From assembly GCA_036172665.1 (NCBI GenBank), contig JAYKNF010000015.1, positions 3,286,001-3,350,000 of the forward strand: DNA of 64,000 nt. The letters are read 5' to 3'. Each line of letters starts with the position of its first letter. The first letter of the stretch is position 1. Of the stretch, positions 53,418 to 64,000 are shown piece after piece. The notes beneath the pieces are model-generated. The model was given only the letters and a program-made list of their open reading frames with translations. It ran no database searches and had not been told where the DNA came from. Source of the DNA: Prosopocoilus inquinatus (Eukaryota > Arthropoda > Insecta > Coleoptera > Lucanidae). A program made the position numbers and the translations under genes.

Positions 53418-55790
53418 TTAGTGACATTGTATTGTTTTATAAATTTGGAAATTAACGTCAAATGTTTGCAGCAAAAAAGTAACGACTTCGGTAAAATTTT
53501 CAGTTGGCCGAACCAAATATTTAATTTCTGCTTCTTTTGTTCCGTAATCTCTATAAAATAAAAGTAATTCGTTTGAATTTAAAAATAATCTATCGTCCTT
53601 AACCATCTCTTGCTGACAATGCTGGCAATTTACTTTTTTTAATAACTTGTAACATAGATATCCAGCCACATACGCGTTAGTACACGACTCTAATGTTACA
53701 TTCCTGGAAACTGAATTGCATTGAATATCTTTTGTCTGAAATGTATTGTTTTCATCTTTTAAAGTTTGAGATTTGGTGGCGAGTTGTTCTTCTGAGTTAG
53801 AAATATCACAAAAATTTTCTTGTGTTTCAGTAGAGTCGTGAACAATTTCATCTTCATTATTTGCACTTAAAATGTCGTTCTGTAGATTTAAAATATCGTC
53901 GTTATCAATTTTGGCAATTAGCTGATTCTACAGGCATTTGCAAACGAATGTGCATATTATGCTGCAAAGCAATGCGAAACTCTCTAACTGAAGGATAAGG
54001 ATTATAGCCACCTCTATTCCTGATGACTGAAAACGCATTTTCAATAGGATCCTGGTTCAGTCTCGAAGTCAATAAATATTTTTTCCCTTCGTCTTGTAAT
54101 TTTTTCCACAATTTCAAAACTGCATTTATTGTCCTCTTAAATCCATCCACGCAATAGATATTTTTCCGTTCTTTCCCATTTTCAAAAAACTTAATATTTT
54201 CAAAGTAGGTTTGTGCCTGTATCAACGAGTTGCACGGTAATAATTTATACAGGGATAAAGCACATTTGTACGGATTTGAATCATTTACTGCTCTACTATT
54301 TAAACAGTCAAATACATTATTGATATCTTTTATAAACAATGCAGTGTCAACTGCAGTTTCGGACCGTAATTGACCTGTACTATAGCATGTTAAAATTGCC
54401 GCAGAAACAGAATTACTGAAAATTTGCGCAGCATACTTTACTCTCATTTTTTGAAATGTAGTGGGATTAATATGTTTATCAGTAATTTTAATCATGGATC
54501 GTGTGACGGTACTTGCACTATCTACTTTGTATGTGTTTACAACATCTAACCAGCAGATCTTCTTATTATTTACATATAGTTCTAATTTTTCGTTCATAAA
54601 ATTATTTCTTAAATTTTTTAGAAGGTGAGGAGCATCGAAACAAATATCTCTTTCTTATTTATCTTTAGGGCAGGATTGTCTCTTGTAGTCCTAAATGTGC
54701 TATAGCATTTCTGTTATTTGCTCCTTGGTCACAAATAATAACTCGCGGATTTAATCCAATATCTTGCAATTTTTTGATTACTTCCACTATTAAAGTTGCT
54801 ATTACATTTCCTTTTACTGGTCCGGAAGAAGCATAATAACAAATGGGTACTGTCCATTTATAATGAAGTCCTCTTAAATAAAACACTAGTCCATGGCAAG
54901 CTAAATTTGAGTTTCGGCCCAAAATCGCAAAATCCTCAAACCCTTCGATAAAATCGTAATATTTATTGTAACTAAGGTCTTTTCCGAGTGAAATTTCGTC
55001 AAACATTACGACGCACATTCTTTCATCTGCTTTCATACTTATAATTTTAGTCCTTAATTTATTAATTAATGTTGTGTTGACCCTCGTTTTTAAATTATAT
55101 ATCTGAAAGAAAACTGACTTAGTTTTAACTTCATATTTAAGAAACGAAAGAAAAGTAAATACCTTAAGCCATGATTGGATTGTAGATATTCCAGGTAGTA
55201 CAAAATGCAGAGTGTTAAGCAAAAATTTGTAATTACTCGGCGATTTGTAATATAAGGAGAGAGCCAAATGTTTTTCGCTTTTTGTCCACATTGTACGACT
55301 TTTATGAAAACACTGCATGTACACTAAAGTTTTCACCGCAGGTGATTTATTCTTTAATAAATTTGAAAGAATATTACGGGTGGAAGAGGACTGTGCCCGC
55401 TGTCTAAGTCTGATATTAGCAGCATTTTTTCTTTTAATATTTTTTCTTAATTCAATAATCCTTTTCTTCAAGTGTCTTTTTCGAGGTGTATCGCAACTCT
55501 CAACTGGGGTGGACGTAGCAAAACGTTCGAGAATTATTCCTGAAGAACTGTCGCTGTCTTGTTTAAAAGGTGAAGGAGTTTTGTCGGTGGTGCCGGCAAT
55601 AGATGTTTAGGATCTTTTAACAGGGCTATTTATCAGGGTTATTGTATCTGATGTGTCTGAATGAGTATCATCATTTTATTGATATCTGCTGTATGTGCGC
55701 ACGGATTCCGAATTAAAAACACTAATGGTTTCCGGTGACTTTTCCTGTGGATAGTCCGTATATGGCAACGATGTGGCTGAATTGAAACCT
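53418..55790 (-). pseudogene. P-element (THAP9-like) transposase, nearly complete but frameshifted
   Basis: The most upstream piece (about 55790-55680) follows a TTTAG acceptor and encodes a Ser/Thr-rich linker. Coding from about 55603 to 54665 has a basic coiled segment (RKRHLKKRIIELRKNIKRKN) and the RNase H-like core (CVVMFDEISLGKDLSYNKYY with a catalytic D, and VIICDQGANNRNAIAHLGLQ). The next part (54597-53905) is the GTP-binding insertion and C-terminal lobe (LTSRLNQDPIENAFSVIRNR). A further shift leads to the Cys-containing tail (VNCQHCQQEM) ending at 53418. At least three breaks. The THAP exon is not seen; a fold-back MITE occupies the upstream intron. Confidence 0.87.
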
Positions 55791-55827
55791 AAATAAAAAA
55801 ATTTACGTACATACCTGTATGATAACC

Positions 55828-56040
55828 AAGCTGCGGACCGACGCCTTCCACTATAGTTTATGAATCACAGAATCGGCGTACGCTGCACTATTTTCATTGT
55901 AAAAGGACGCGCTCGTCTGATTTAATTAAATTAGGGGTAAATTAAATCAGACGAGCGCGTTCTTTTACAATGAAAATAGTACAGCGTACGCCGATTCTGT
56001 GATTCATAGACGACAGTGGAAGGCGCCGGTCCGCAGCTTG
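55828..56040. mobile_element. fold-back MITE with 9-bp target duplication
   Basis: 213 bp, two arms of about 100 bp that are near-perfect inverses (left AAGCTGCGGACCGACGCC; right GGCGCCGGTCCGCAGCTT), with a short AT-rich centre. ATGATAACC stands on both sides (55819-55827 and 56041-56049). A 9-bp duplication with long TIRs fits Mutator-type elements. Confidence 0.85.
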
Positions 56041-56049
56041 ATGATAACC

Positions 56050-57726
56050 ATCGGACCGATGTACAGTGGAACGATCTTCTGAGATTGGACATAGAATTTG
56101 CAGTAGGATATTTTTTTTCAGTTTTTTCTTTGAAAATTGTGCATTATATTTTAATATAATACAAACATATTTATTTGATATTTAAAAAAAACAAACCAAA
56201 ATAGAAACTACAAATATGATCCAGAATCTAGCTCGTCTCGCTGTGCAGTATAAACCAATTTTAAAAAAAAATACTATTATTGTTTTCGTTACAAACATTT
56301 TAAAAAATAGGTTTTTTGACTTAAAATGGATAAGTTTTTAAATGAGACTCTGTTATTTATCGTTAAATTTAATTCATTTGATTTATTTAATAATAATAAT
56401 AATAATAACAAAGGCCCAATGCGCGACGCCCCACACTTTATTTTATTATTTTTTGTTTGGTATTTTTTTATATTACAAATAAACTTTTTTCCCTCTTGTA
56501 GACTCAATCCGGGAACGTACTGTATACCTATAACCGGGTGTCCCGCGCCATGTGTTCGCCTTTCTAGAATTTTTATTTTTTAAACGATTCATATGAAGTT
56601 TTGAAACTATAAAGTACATGTAAAAATAAATTTCCTGTTGTATCCACTAAGCACTGTTCCTTCGCATCTATGTTTTACAAATATTTTTGCTACTACGTGT
56701 ATTTTTGGTTTTTTATTTTGACCTGCGAGCGGTCAACGGCCTTAGTTTTTTCCCTGAAACGGTAAATTAACAGTTATTTATCCACTCTCGGTTCCTTCGG
56801 AATGACCAAACAACTGAATTGAGGTACCCTTGTAAAAAGAAAATTATACAAACACGACCCTTCTTTCACTTGGCCGCACAAACAATGAGCACGTAAAATA
56901 AAGCGAAAAGAAACATTTCTATATATTTTTTTTTGTGAAGAAATCAAATCAATTTGTAATACATATGTAAAAAACAATTGTTCAATCTGCGTAACTGAAA
57001 ATAAAAAAAAATACCCGGAGATATTTAATTTTGAAAACACAACACTAAAGCCATGTTCAGGTGTTTTGCGTTGGCGTTAAAATTCTACCCGATTCTATTG
57101 GGCCAATTTGAAAATATATAATTCATTTGATTAAATGAACCGAACAAATATCTATTCCGTAACGCGGCGATGAAAATTCGTCTAGAAATGAATCCAGCTT
57201 TATACAGAATCTGCATAAAAATTGCACAGGGCGTAAAATAACGAAATTGATGACTGAACAAGCGAGTATTTTGTTAAAGAAACGTTATATGATAGAACCT
57301 GACGCCAAAATAATAAAAAACATCATGGCCCGCTGCATGTTTTTAAAACAATTGTGAATGGTGTATAAGTGTGTATACCTCTACTACATGCCTGTACCTG
57401 TATAGTACCTATACACCAGTATATATATTGTATTCTAATGTTTTTAAAAATAAAAATCAGTTTTTTAAGTATTCGACTGCTAAATAAGTGTTTTGCAGAC
57501 TCAAAACGGTCTCCAAAGTTACTATTTTGAAGAAAGAGCATGTATAAAAAATTCATTTAATTCTTGTATCGGCAGTAAATATTTATTTCATGTTAACCTT
57601 ATAAAACAAGATATATCATCAATTTTCTATGGTAAGCATTGTAACTTTATTGTAATCAAAGCAAATATTTAATGAAGCGCTTATAGTTCTCGGTTCTCAT
57701 TAAAAATTACTTGCCAGATCTATCAT
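56050..57726. other. no gene recognised
   Basis: AT-rich, with a short (AAT)n run at 56391-56408. No coding similarity. Confidence 0.3.
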
Positions 57727-58460
57727 CGTTGATTGAGATATTTAAATAAATATTTCAATCAACATTAGCACGCTTATATTCGGTTATTGAACAATTACCA
57801 ACTGTTGCTGCCGAATTTTTTTTACATCAATAATAATATTTCCTTCTGAATGGTGTAAAATTTTTGGCACTCATAATATAACAGTATCGCAATTCTCACC
57901 TGAGTTGAATTTTAAAGGCGTTGCGTTGTAATTTAAAAACTTTTTATCCGCCGAAAAATCTCTAAAGCTGGTTGGAGCAAAATGTTTCTCACAAATTAAC
58001 TTATTTCTTAACAATTCACTTAATGGCACTGTTTGTTTTATATATACATCAATAAGTTTTAAATTATCACAATTAATTAACTACCGTTTACATCGATCTT
58101 CATCTTTAACTGGAAATTTAAAAAACGTCAAAGAAGAAGTTTTTCTGGAGTTTTTACAATCTCTGTATACACAACAATGACATGCAGTTGAAAAACTCAT
58201 TGTCATATATCTCAATATATTACTTTCGAAATCGAAACTGTTTACGTGCTATTTATAACGGCGCGAAAAAATGTCTAAGTTTCACACCAATACATGCAGA
58301 ACCGTGGATGGAGTATTCCCTCCACGTGCAAAACTGACGCTTTAGTTCACATTCTCGACTACAGAGTATGACATGCAGCGACCCTAGCGGCCAGAACTTT
58401 TGAGTGGTACGTTTAAAGCCATGCAGTTGGGCATCTTACAGTAAATATTTCAATCAACGG
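57727..58460. repeat. segment bounded by inverted CGTTGATTGAGATATTTA motifs
   Basis: The left end is itself palindromic (CGTTGATTGAGATATTTA then TAAATATTTCAATCAAC, 57727-57764); the right end TAAATATTTCAATCAACG closes at 58460. The motif also occurs at 52.26 kb. Probably a non-autonomous element; class unknown. Confidence 0.4.
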
Positions 58461-58485
58461 TATAAGATTAATACTACATAAAGTT

Positions 58486-59340
58486 TTACTGCTGGGGCGT
58501 TATATTGCAGTCCAGGTCCATCCTTAGTTCCAGGTATTGATCAATAATTGGTGTATTCGGAAATTCAATGTGATTGTTGGTTACTTGTTTGTTATTGTAA
58601 ATGGCCCGTTTTATTTCTAAAGTTTCGAGTAAATTTAATTTTTTGCTTTTATGTACATGGTGTAATAGTTTACAGTCATCCATATCGAAGAAGTGGTTGT
58701 TATCAATGCAATGTTCTGCAAATCCGGTGTTCTTGATGTTATGCTTCATTGCTTTTTTATGCTCATCTAATCTAGTTTTTAATTTTCTACCACTTTGTCC
58801 GATATAGGTGGCTTCACAATCTGCACAATTTATTTGATAGACACCTGTTTTTTCTAACTTTGTAGTCTTTTGTTTGTTGTTGACAAGCATAGTACCGAGA
58901 TTGCCTTTATTCACACTGACTATTTTGAGATCTATTTGTTTTAGAATTGAGGTGACTTTGTTATTAAAGGGTGCAAAGTCATTTATATAATGCCAAGTTT
59001 TATTGGAGTCATTATTGTTTACTACTGGATAAAATTGTTGTTTTAGTAACAGATTTTGTTTATTTTTAATCATTTTGTCTATTAAATTTTCTTTATATCC
59101 GTTGTTTTTTGCAATGGCTTTGATTGTTTGTATTTCTATTTGGAAATTTTGTTCATTTAGTGGTATGTTAAATAGTCTGTGTATGTAACTGTGGAAGGCT
59201 GCCAATTTTATTTTCCAATTTTGATTAGATTGTGCATACCCGCACAATATGTTAAATAGTCTGTGTATGTAACTGTGGAAGGCTGCCAATTTTATTTTCC
59301 AATTTTGATTAGATTGTGCGATTATTAAAATGTGGGACAA
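58486..59340 (-). pseudogene. PLE C-terminal fragment with GIY-YIG endonuclease
   Basis: The minus-strand frame of 284 codons begins inside the RT thumb-like region, with an internal duplication of a ~74-bp segment (59164-59239 and 59248-59320; AQSNQNWKIKLAAFHSYIHR twice). The PLE linker follows (NIPLNEQNFQIEIQTIKAIA), then the GIY-YIG nuclease: GVYQINCADCEATYIGQSGR, TRLDEHKKAM, FAEHCIDNNH and LLETLEIKRA, with the catalytic arginine and glutamate in place. It differs clearly from the 22.7-kb PLE, so it is a second PLE family. RT catalytic motifs are missing. Confidence 0.85.
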
Positions 59341-59610
59341 GATTTATTTTTGTGCCTAAAAATGGGGGGGCGTCTATTAAAACAAAGGACGTTTGGCTTC
59401 AAGGAATTTATGTGTAGCAATATTTTTACCAGATAAAATAGCGACATCTTACGATCGCTTTTTGCCCTGACATTGCAGTAGGACAGACAAATTGAAGCGG
59501 GATTTGCTCCTAATAAGTCCCCCGTGCAAGACGGCCATGCTTGCTGTCAAAGCATAATGAAAGTTTTTAGAAAAATTTTGTGCAAATCGTTTTTGATTGC
59601 AGTGAAAACC

Positions 59611-59675
59611 TCGAGCAGCCTCTGTACAGCTGTTTCAGCCCTGCTTGGGGCTTCTTCAGCAGAGACGTAACTCGA
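59611..59675 (-). ncRNA. hammerhead ribozyme, GTA cleavage site
   Basis: Same fold as the array monomers, but the cleavage triplet is GTA (CAGCTGTA), still a permitted NUH. Helix II AGCCC/GGGCT is unchanged. Confidence 0.78.
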
Positions 59676-59932
59676 CATTCCCACTGCAAACAAAAACGTC
59701 TTGTCCAATTTATTCGCAATTGCGATGTAAGAGTGATGAACAGATAAAAGAGCGACATCTTACGATCGCTTTTTGACCTGACATTGCAGTAGGATAGACA
59801 AATTGAAGCGGGATTTGCTCCTAATAAGTCCCCCATGCAAGGCGGCCATGCTTGCTGTTTATCACTCTTACATCGCAATTGCAAATAAATTGGACAAGTC
59901 GTTTTTGTTTGCGGTGGGAATATCAAGTTACG

Positions 59933-59997
59933 TCTCTGCTGAAGAAGCCCCAAGCAGGGCTGAAACAGCTGTACAGAGGCTGGTCGAGGTTTTCACT
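59933..59997 (+). ncRNA. hammerhead ribozyme, GTA cleavage site, weakened outer helix I
   Basis: Core, helix II, GAAA and inner helix I (CTCTG/CAGAG) are intact and the triplet is GTA. The outer helix I strands are TCAAGT and GGTCGA, so pairing there is partly lost. Confidence 0.7.
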
Positions 59998-60800
59998 GCA
60001 ATCAAAAACGATTTGCACAAAATTTTTCTAAAAATATTTTTAACGAATTTATATGCATTATCCCTTCACGACCTTTTTACTATACAAGTCAGTCATTGAA
60101 AGTAGATTAACTTTAGAGTACAGATGTTCTTAACCGTTCCTTCTGCGAACCCTGGAATCAACCGTTCGCTCACTCTTGATAACCAGGTTCACGGGTCAGA
60201 ATCCGCAGGAACGATATGCATCAGACTTTTTTCCTTTTACACAAAGGAGCTGCTCCGAACTCATCAGTGACTTCCAGCTCCGTATTCATTTTCACAAAAC
60301 ACAAAGTTTTCCATTGAATTAACTTTGAGCGGTTCCAGGATTTAAGATCTGGGACGTCACAACTTGAAATGGAAAGTAGCTCTCGTGGACAGATTCGAAT
60401 CTAGATTCGGAGAAACGTTTCAGTTGTTAAGAATCCTCTAGAATTGCTTAGGAATAGTAGCGATTAACTTTGTCAAAAATCTCCCGGTTTATAAGATTTG
60501 CTAATATTCACACCCTAAATATTCAATAATTGAACGTGGGCAAAATAGAGATTGCTAAAATACAAGTTTAGGTATCTGCTCTTCTCTTATATACATTACT
60601 GACCCTAAATATACCAGAAAACAACTTTCAATGCGACACTTTGATGGATGTCATAAATAATATTGTTACAGCCGTCACGCGCAAACAGATCAATTTTTAG
60701 CATCAGTACACCACCTTGCGTCACAGAACATGACTGGAAACCACTCGATCATTCCAGTGTGTTGGATCAACAGAGGGCTCTGCCATATAAGCCGTACTAA

Positions 60801-60928
60801 GGCCCAGTTTTACAATGACGGTTTAACTTTGAGCCGAAGCTTAAACCCTTCACAACAATTGTTGAAATAATCGTTGCTAAGGGTTTAAGCCTCAGCTCAA
60901 AGTTGAGCCCCATTTGTAAAACTGGACC
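60801..60928. repeat. PIF/Harbinger-type MITE (128 bp)
   Basis: Palindromic ends GGCCCAGTTTTACAATGACG and CATTTGTAAAACTGGACC, flanked by TAA (60798-60800 and 60929-60931). Confidence 0.8.
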
Positions 60929-60931
60929 TAA

Positions 60932-61772
60932 GGCACTCGATCTCTGTCTAAGGACACAAGTACTGCCATCATATAGTTTTGACGCTTGACAGTGGGTATT
61001 TGACCTTGAAGGAACGGGTTGTCAAAAATGACAATCTGAATACTTTATGTAAATCAGAATGCAAATGTAACGCAAATCACTTTAAATTTCTATTTTATTG
61101 ACACAACACTTACGTTTATAATAAATCTAAGCGTCAATAGCGCGAATATGACACAAAAAATGGAAAAATAACCAAAAAGCATACTTGAGTTTGACGTGAG
61201 TATATTGGACGCTTTTCAGGTAAAATATTAATTCACTTAAAACCCAGAAATTATTTCAATGCATAAATTTATAAATGTATGAATAGAAGTTTCAATAATT
61301 TATTTGTTAATATTTAAAAAAAACTGTAATTTTCCACCGCGTTCTACATGTGACTATTAGGCTCTGGATAATGGAACTTGAAATATAATTAGATTAAGCA
61401 AATTCCAAAACCAATAAGGATAAAAACGAGATTAGTGTCCAGTCCAAAGAGCCGTAGGTAATACTTAATCAAAACAAATGCTATTTAAGCAGAACTTCCA
61501 GTTTCTCATAATAGCAGTTGACTCTTGTCCGGTTAAAGATTAAAAACTTACAGTTTTTCGTTTATTATGTCATATTCCTATTGTAAACTCTTGGAGTTAT
61601 AAATTTATATTTTGTCTCAATAAAATGGAAATTTAAAGTAATCTGCCTCATTTTTCGTCTTAATTTACATCAAATATTCGAGTTTGTCATTTTTGACAAC
61701 GCACTCGTTCAAGGTCAAATACCCACTGACGCATGTCAAAAACATATGATGGCAGTACCTGTGTCCTTAGAC
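60932..61772. mobile_element. non-autonomous element with long TIRs (~100 bp)
   Basis: The left arm (GTCTAAGGACACAAGTACTG, then TATTTGACCTTGAA, then TTGTCAAAAATGACAA) is the inverse of the right arm ending at 61772. The interior (about 640 bp) has no coding frame. A solo right arm is at 3495-3655 and another end fragment at about 4748-4771. Confidence 0.7.
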
Positions 61773-61879
61773 AATAGGTACGTTTTATTGCTACCATTCT
61801 AATTCTAGTGGTAAAAGTTTTGACGTTTTATTCGTCTCCAATTCCAATTCTGGTGCAACTTTTGCTTCGATCGCTCGGG

Positions 61880-62481
61880 ACGGTGGAACACAGTGAGTGA
61901 TGGTGGGGGAAAAGTCAAATACGAAATCTCTCAGTTCACTTAAGTACAGGCGGATGCAGGATTGTGTGCAGTATATTATATTTCTAGAGTAATGTTAAGT
62001 TCATACACAGTCAATTTATTACATTAATTTAGAACTAACTTCACGATATAACCTGTACACTACACTTTAAGAGACAAGTTTTGATTCAAATTTTCACTTT
62101 TCGTATGTTTCGTTTCAATTTTCAAAGCAGTATATTGGAAAATAAGGCTCATCTGCCTTATAGGTTATCTAATTTAATCAGTGGAAAACTGAAATTCCAT
62201 TGTCCGTTTTATTGCTATGTTAATTCCGCTTCCACTTTCGCCACCGGGTGCAATGCAATAAAACGCACCAAGAGATCGAGTGCCTTAAGCCGTACGATCC
62301 GTCAGAAGTGATAGTTATGAAGTTGGCGAGCGAAGAATTCGTACTTCGAATAAATAGAAAATACATTTTGTAAAAGTGTTATTTGATAGACAAGCTCATT
62401 ACAATTGTGTTGCTTGTGTGCTTTGGATTAAAGCGTTCTAAAATTTAACGACTGTAATTTGTGAACTCCAAATTCGTAACA
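61880..62481 (+). repeat. probable 5' LTR of a SAP-domain Ty3 element
   Basis: The right edge is set by TCGTAACA (62481) followed by a primer-site-like TGGTGTCAGAAGCGG (62485-62499). The left edge is uncertain, perhaps near TGAGTGATGGTGGGGG (about 61892). The 3' LTR lies outside the window, so the limits cannot be verified. Confidence 0.5.
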
Positions 62482-62510
62482 AATTGGTGTCAGAAGCGGA
62501 AATTTCAAGA

Positions 62511-63996
62511 ATGAAGCTGTGCGAGTTAAAAGTGAAAAGAGACCTGGAAAATTCGGGAAAGATAAGCGTCTTATAAGAGCGGCTGAAACAAGCGCTTGAA
62601 GATGAAGGTAAAGACGCGGAAACATTTGAATATGAAATTAAAGACGCGGCAGCTATACTCAAAGAAGTGAAAGAAAAAATAGAAAAAGGTAACGAAAATA
62701 TGAAATTAAAAATGCAGCAAGTGAAAGAAAACATAAAATTAGAAATGCACGAAGTGAAAGAAAACATGAAATTAGAAATGCAGGAAGTGAAAGAAAATAT
62801 AAAAGAGCAAACGCAAGAAGTGAGAAAACAAATGGAAAGTTTGGATATGAAAATGAAATCTTACAGATTAAAAACCGATCTGAATATGGAAAACATGAAA
62901 ATGCAAATCGATGAAACGATTGAAGATCTTAAAACCGTATGTGACGAGAAAATTGAAGGCGTACGAAATCAGTTTGATAGTACAATAAAGGACATGAAAT
63001 TTGAATTCGATGATAAACTTGATGAGAAATTTGGTGAAATAAAAATTCAGTTCCAAGATAAATTTGAAGACTTAGCGAAACAACTGCGTAAAGTGGAACT
63101 GGGTCGTTCGATTGCACCATCGTCTGCGTCGTCAAACCGGAAACTAAAACCACCCAAATTAGAAGGCGACTTACCTTGGTCTACTTTCATCAGACAGTTC
63201 AAAATTGCTGCTGACGTGAATGGCTGGAATGACTGTGACAGAGCTGCAGCACTCGTTTTGGCTCTGCGGGGCCCAGCATTGAGTGCATTACAGTCCATTA
63301 GTGAGGAAGTACAGAACAACTTTGATCAACTGGTGGAGAATTTGGAAATGCGTTTTAGTGATGCACACATGAAGCAACTCCATACCATCCAATTGAAAAC
63401 TCGTACCCAGAAGAATGGTGAGTCACTTCAAGAGTTTGAACTCGACATTGAGAGACTGGTACGTATAGCATATGGAGATTTCTTACCTGAACCAGTTTTT
63501 CATCGTTTGACCATCCAAGCATTCATCGACGGCATTAGAGATCAGGAAATGCAACAAGTATTACGATTGGGTAACTTCTCCAAATGCACAGATGTACTGG
63601 CCCGGAGTTTGAGGCGGCCAAGCAAGAATCTAGAAGCCCAGTACGGGTACGAGAAGTAAAAGCTGGTGATGACAATGCACCGACAGAAGTTCTTGAAAGA
63701 TTAAAGCACCTGGAAGAGAAGGTGACCAGCCCCAGGCGAATCATAACTTGTTGGAATTGTGGCAAGTCAGGTCATGTGAGTTCCAATTGCCGTCGCAAAC
63801 GGGCGCGCCAAGAAGATGACTTTGAATCAAAACCAGTCAGAAACAAGGGCCGAATGGTGACTGACTCTGTGAAGAGCCCCAGGATTGTCTCCATTTCCAG
63901 GATAAGGAACAATGAAAACAGCTTGATAGCAGATGGAAAAATTGGTGAGAGATCTATCCAATTCACAATTGATACCGGAGCGAACGTGTCCATCAT
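62511..63996 (+). pseudogene. Gag and protease start of a SAP-domain Ty3 element (runs off the window)
   Basis: ATG 62511 opens a SAP-like region (MKLCELKVKRDLENSGK, then ERLKQALEDEGK), interrupted by TAA at 62574-62576. A coiled coil with an 11-residue period (QEVKENMKLEM, HEVKENMKLEM) follows, then capsid: PPKLEGDLPWSTFIRQFKIA, DRAAALVLALRG, LQEFELDIERLVRIAYG. A shift near 63605 is followed by a CCHC knuckle (CWNCGKSGHVSSNC, 63750-63791) and the protease site FTIDTGANVSII at the window edge. It shares the SAP-coil-capsid plan of copies 1 and 2 but differs throughout in sequence, so it is a sister family. Whether its Pol carries the macrodomain cannot be seen here. Confidence 0.85.
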
Positions 63997-64000
63997 AAGA

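Larger units (their letters stand above)
59430..60035. repeat. second head-on pair of hammerhead repeats
   Basis: One full and one partial minus-oriented monomer (59430-59860) face a partial plus-oriented monomer (59861-60035). The outer limits are the same two sequence points found at the other loci: GATAAAATAGCGACATC at one end and TTTGCACAAAATTTTTCTAA at the other. More diverged from the main array than its monomers are from each other. Confidence 0.88.

Overview
The window is AT-rich, intron-bearing eukaryotic DNA from an arthropod, most likely an insect. The evidence is an exon of an insect-like UGGT gene, mariner/piggyBac/P/hAT transposase relics, Ty3-type LTR elements and Penelope-like elements, with GT-AG introns. 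I found no bacterial genes, no operons, no tRNA or rRNA genes and no CRISPR. The only host gene I can support is the first coding exon of UDP-glucose:glycoprotein glucosyltransferase (6544-6775, minus). Nearly everything else recognisable is mobile DNA, much of it nested.

Layout. 0-6.3 kb: a hAT-type C-terminal fragment, a structurally complete mariner-like element with an open transposase (1964-3266), a hammerhead-repeat fragment and small TIR elements. 6.5 kb: the UGGT exon. 8.36-11.68 kb: a broken Ty3 element (copy 1) fused to an inverted LTR. 12.05-14.69 kb: a piggyBac element with TTAA ends and a spliced but nonsense-bearing transposase. 15.1-16.2 kb: a P-element C-terminal relic. 16.215-22.679 kb: a full-length Ty3 element (copy 2) with 350-bp LTRs, whose Pol carries a C-terminal TARG1/OARD1-like macrodomain and a CCCH zinc finger. 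22.74-26.11 kb: a Penelope-like element (PLE) with hammerhead ribozymes in its terminal repeats and a GIY-YIG domain. 27.7-31.9 kb: a broken THAP / Mutator-like / YqaJ gene, interrupted by a 2-kb TIR element and a Tc1/mariner MITE. 34.09-41.93 kb: a short-LTR Ty3 element split by a 3957-bp head-on array of about 12.7 hammerhead-containing 312-bp monomers with a 17-bp target duplication. 42-53 kb: mostly unassigned DNA with MITEs, old hammerhead-repeat relics and a PLE terminal repeat. 53.4-55.8 kb: a P-element pseudogene with a fold-back MITE beside it. 58.5-60.0 kb: a PLE GIY-YIG fragment and a second inverted hammerhead-repeat pair. 61.9-64 kb: the 5' part of a SAP-domain Ty3 element that runs off the window.

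Two systems stand out. (1) The 312-bp repeats fold as type I hammerhead ribozymes: CTGAAGA core, helix II, GAAA, and a cleavable GTC or GTA followed by a paired helix I. With tandem organisation and a long target duplication they look like an animal retrozyme, a non-autonomous retroelement thought to move as circular RNA. The PLE in the same window has its own hammerheads and is a plausible source of enzyme. (2) The SAP/coiled-coil Ty3 family encodes, after integrase, a macrodomain that keeps the two residues matching the catalytic Lys and Asp of TARG1, plus a CCCH finger. This suggests a retroelement that captured an ADP-ribose-processing module. Both claims rest on reading motifs by eye; the decisive searches and assays are listed with the findings.
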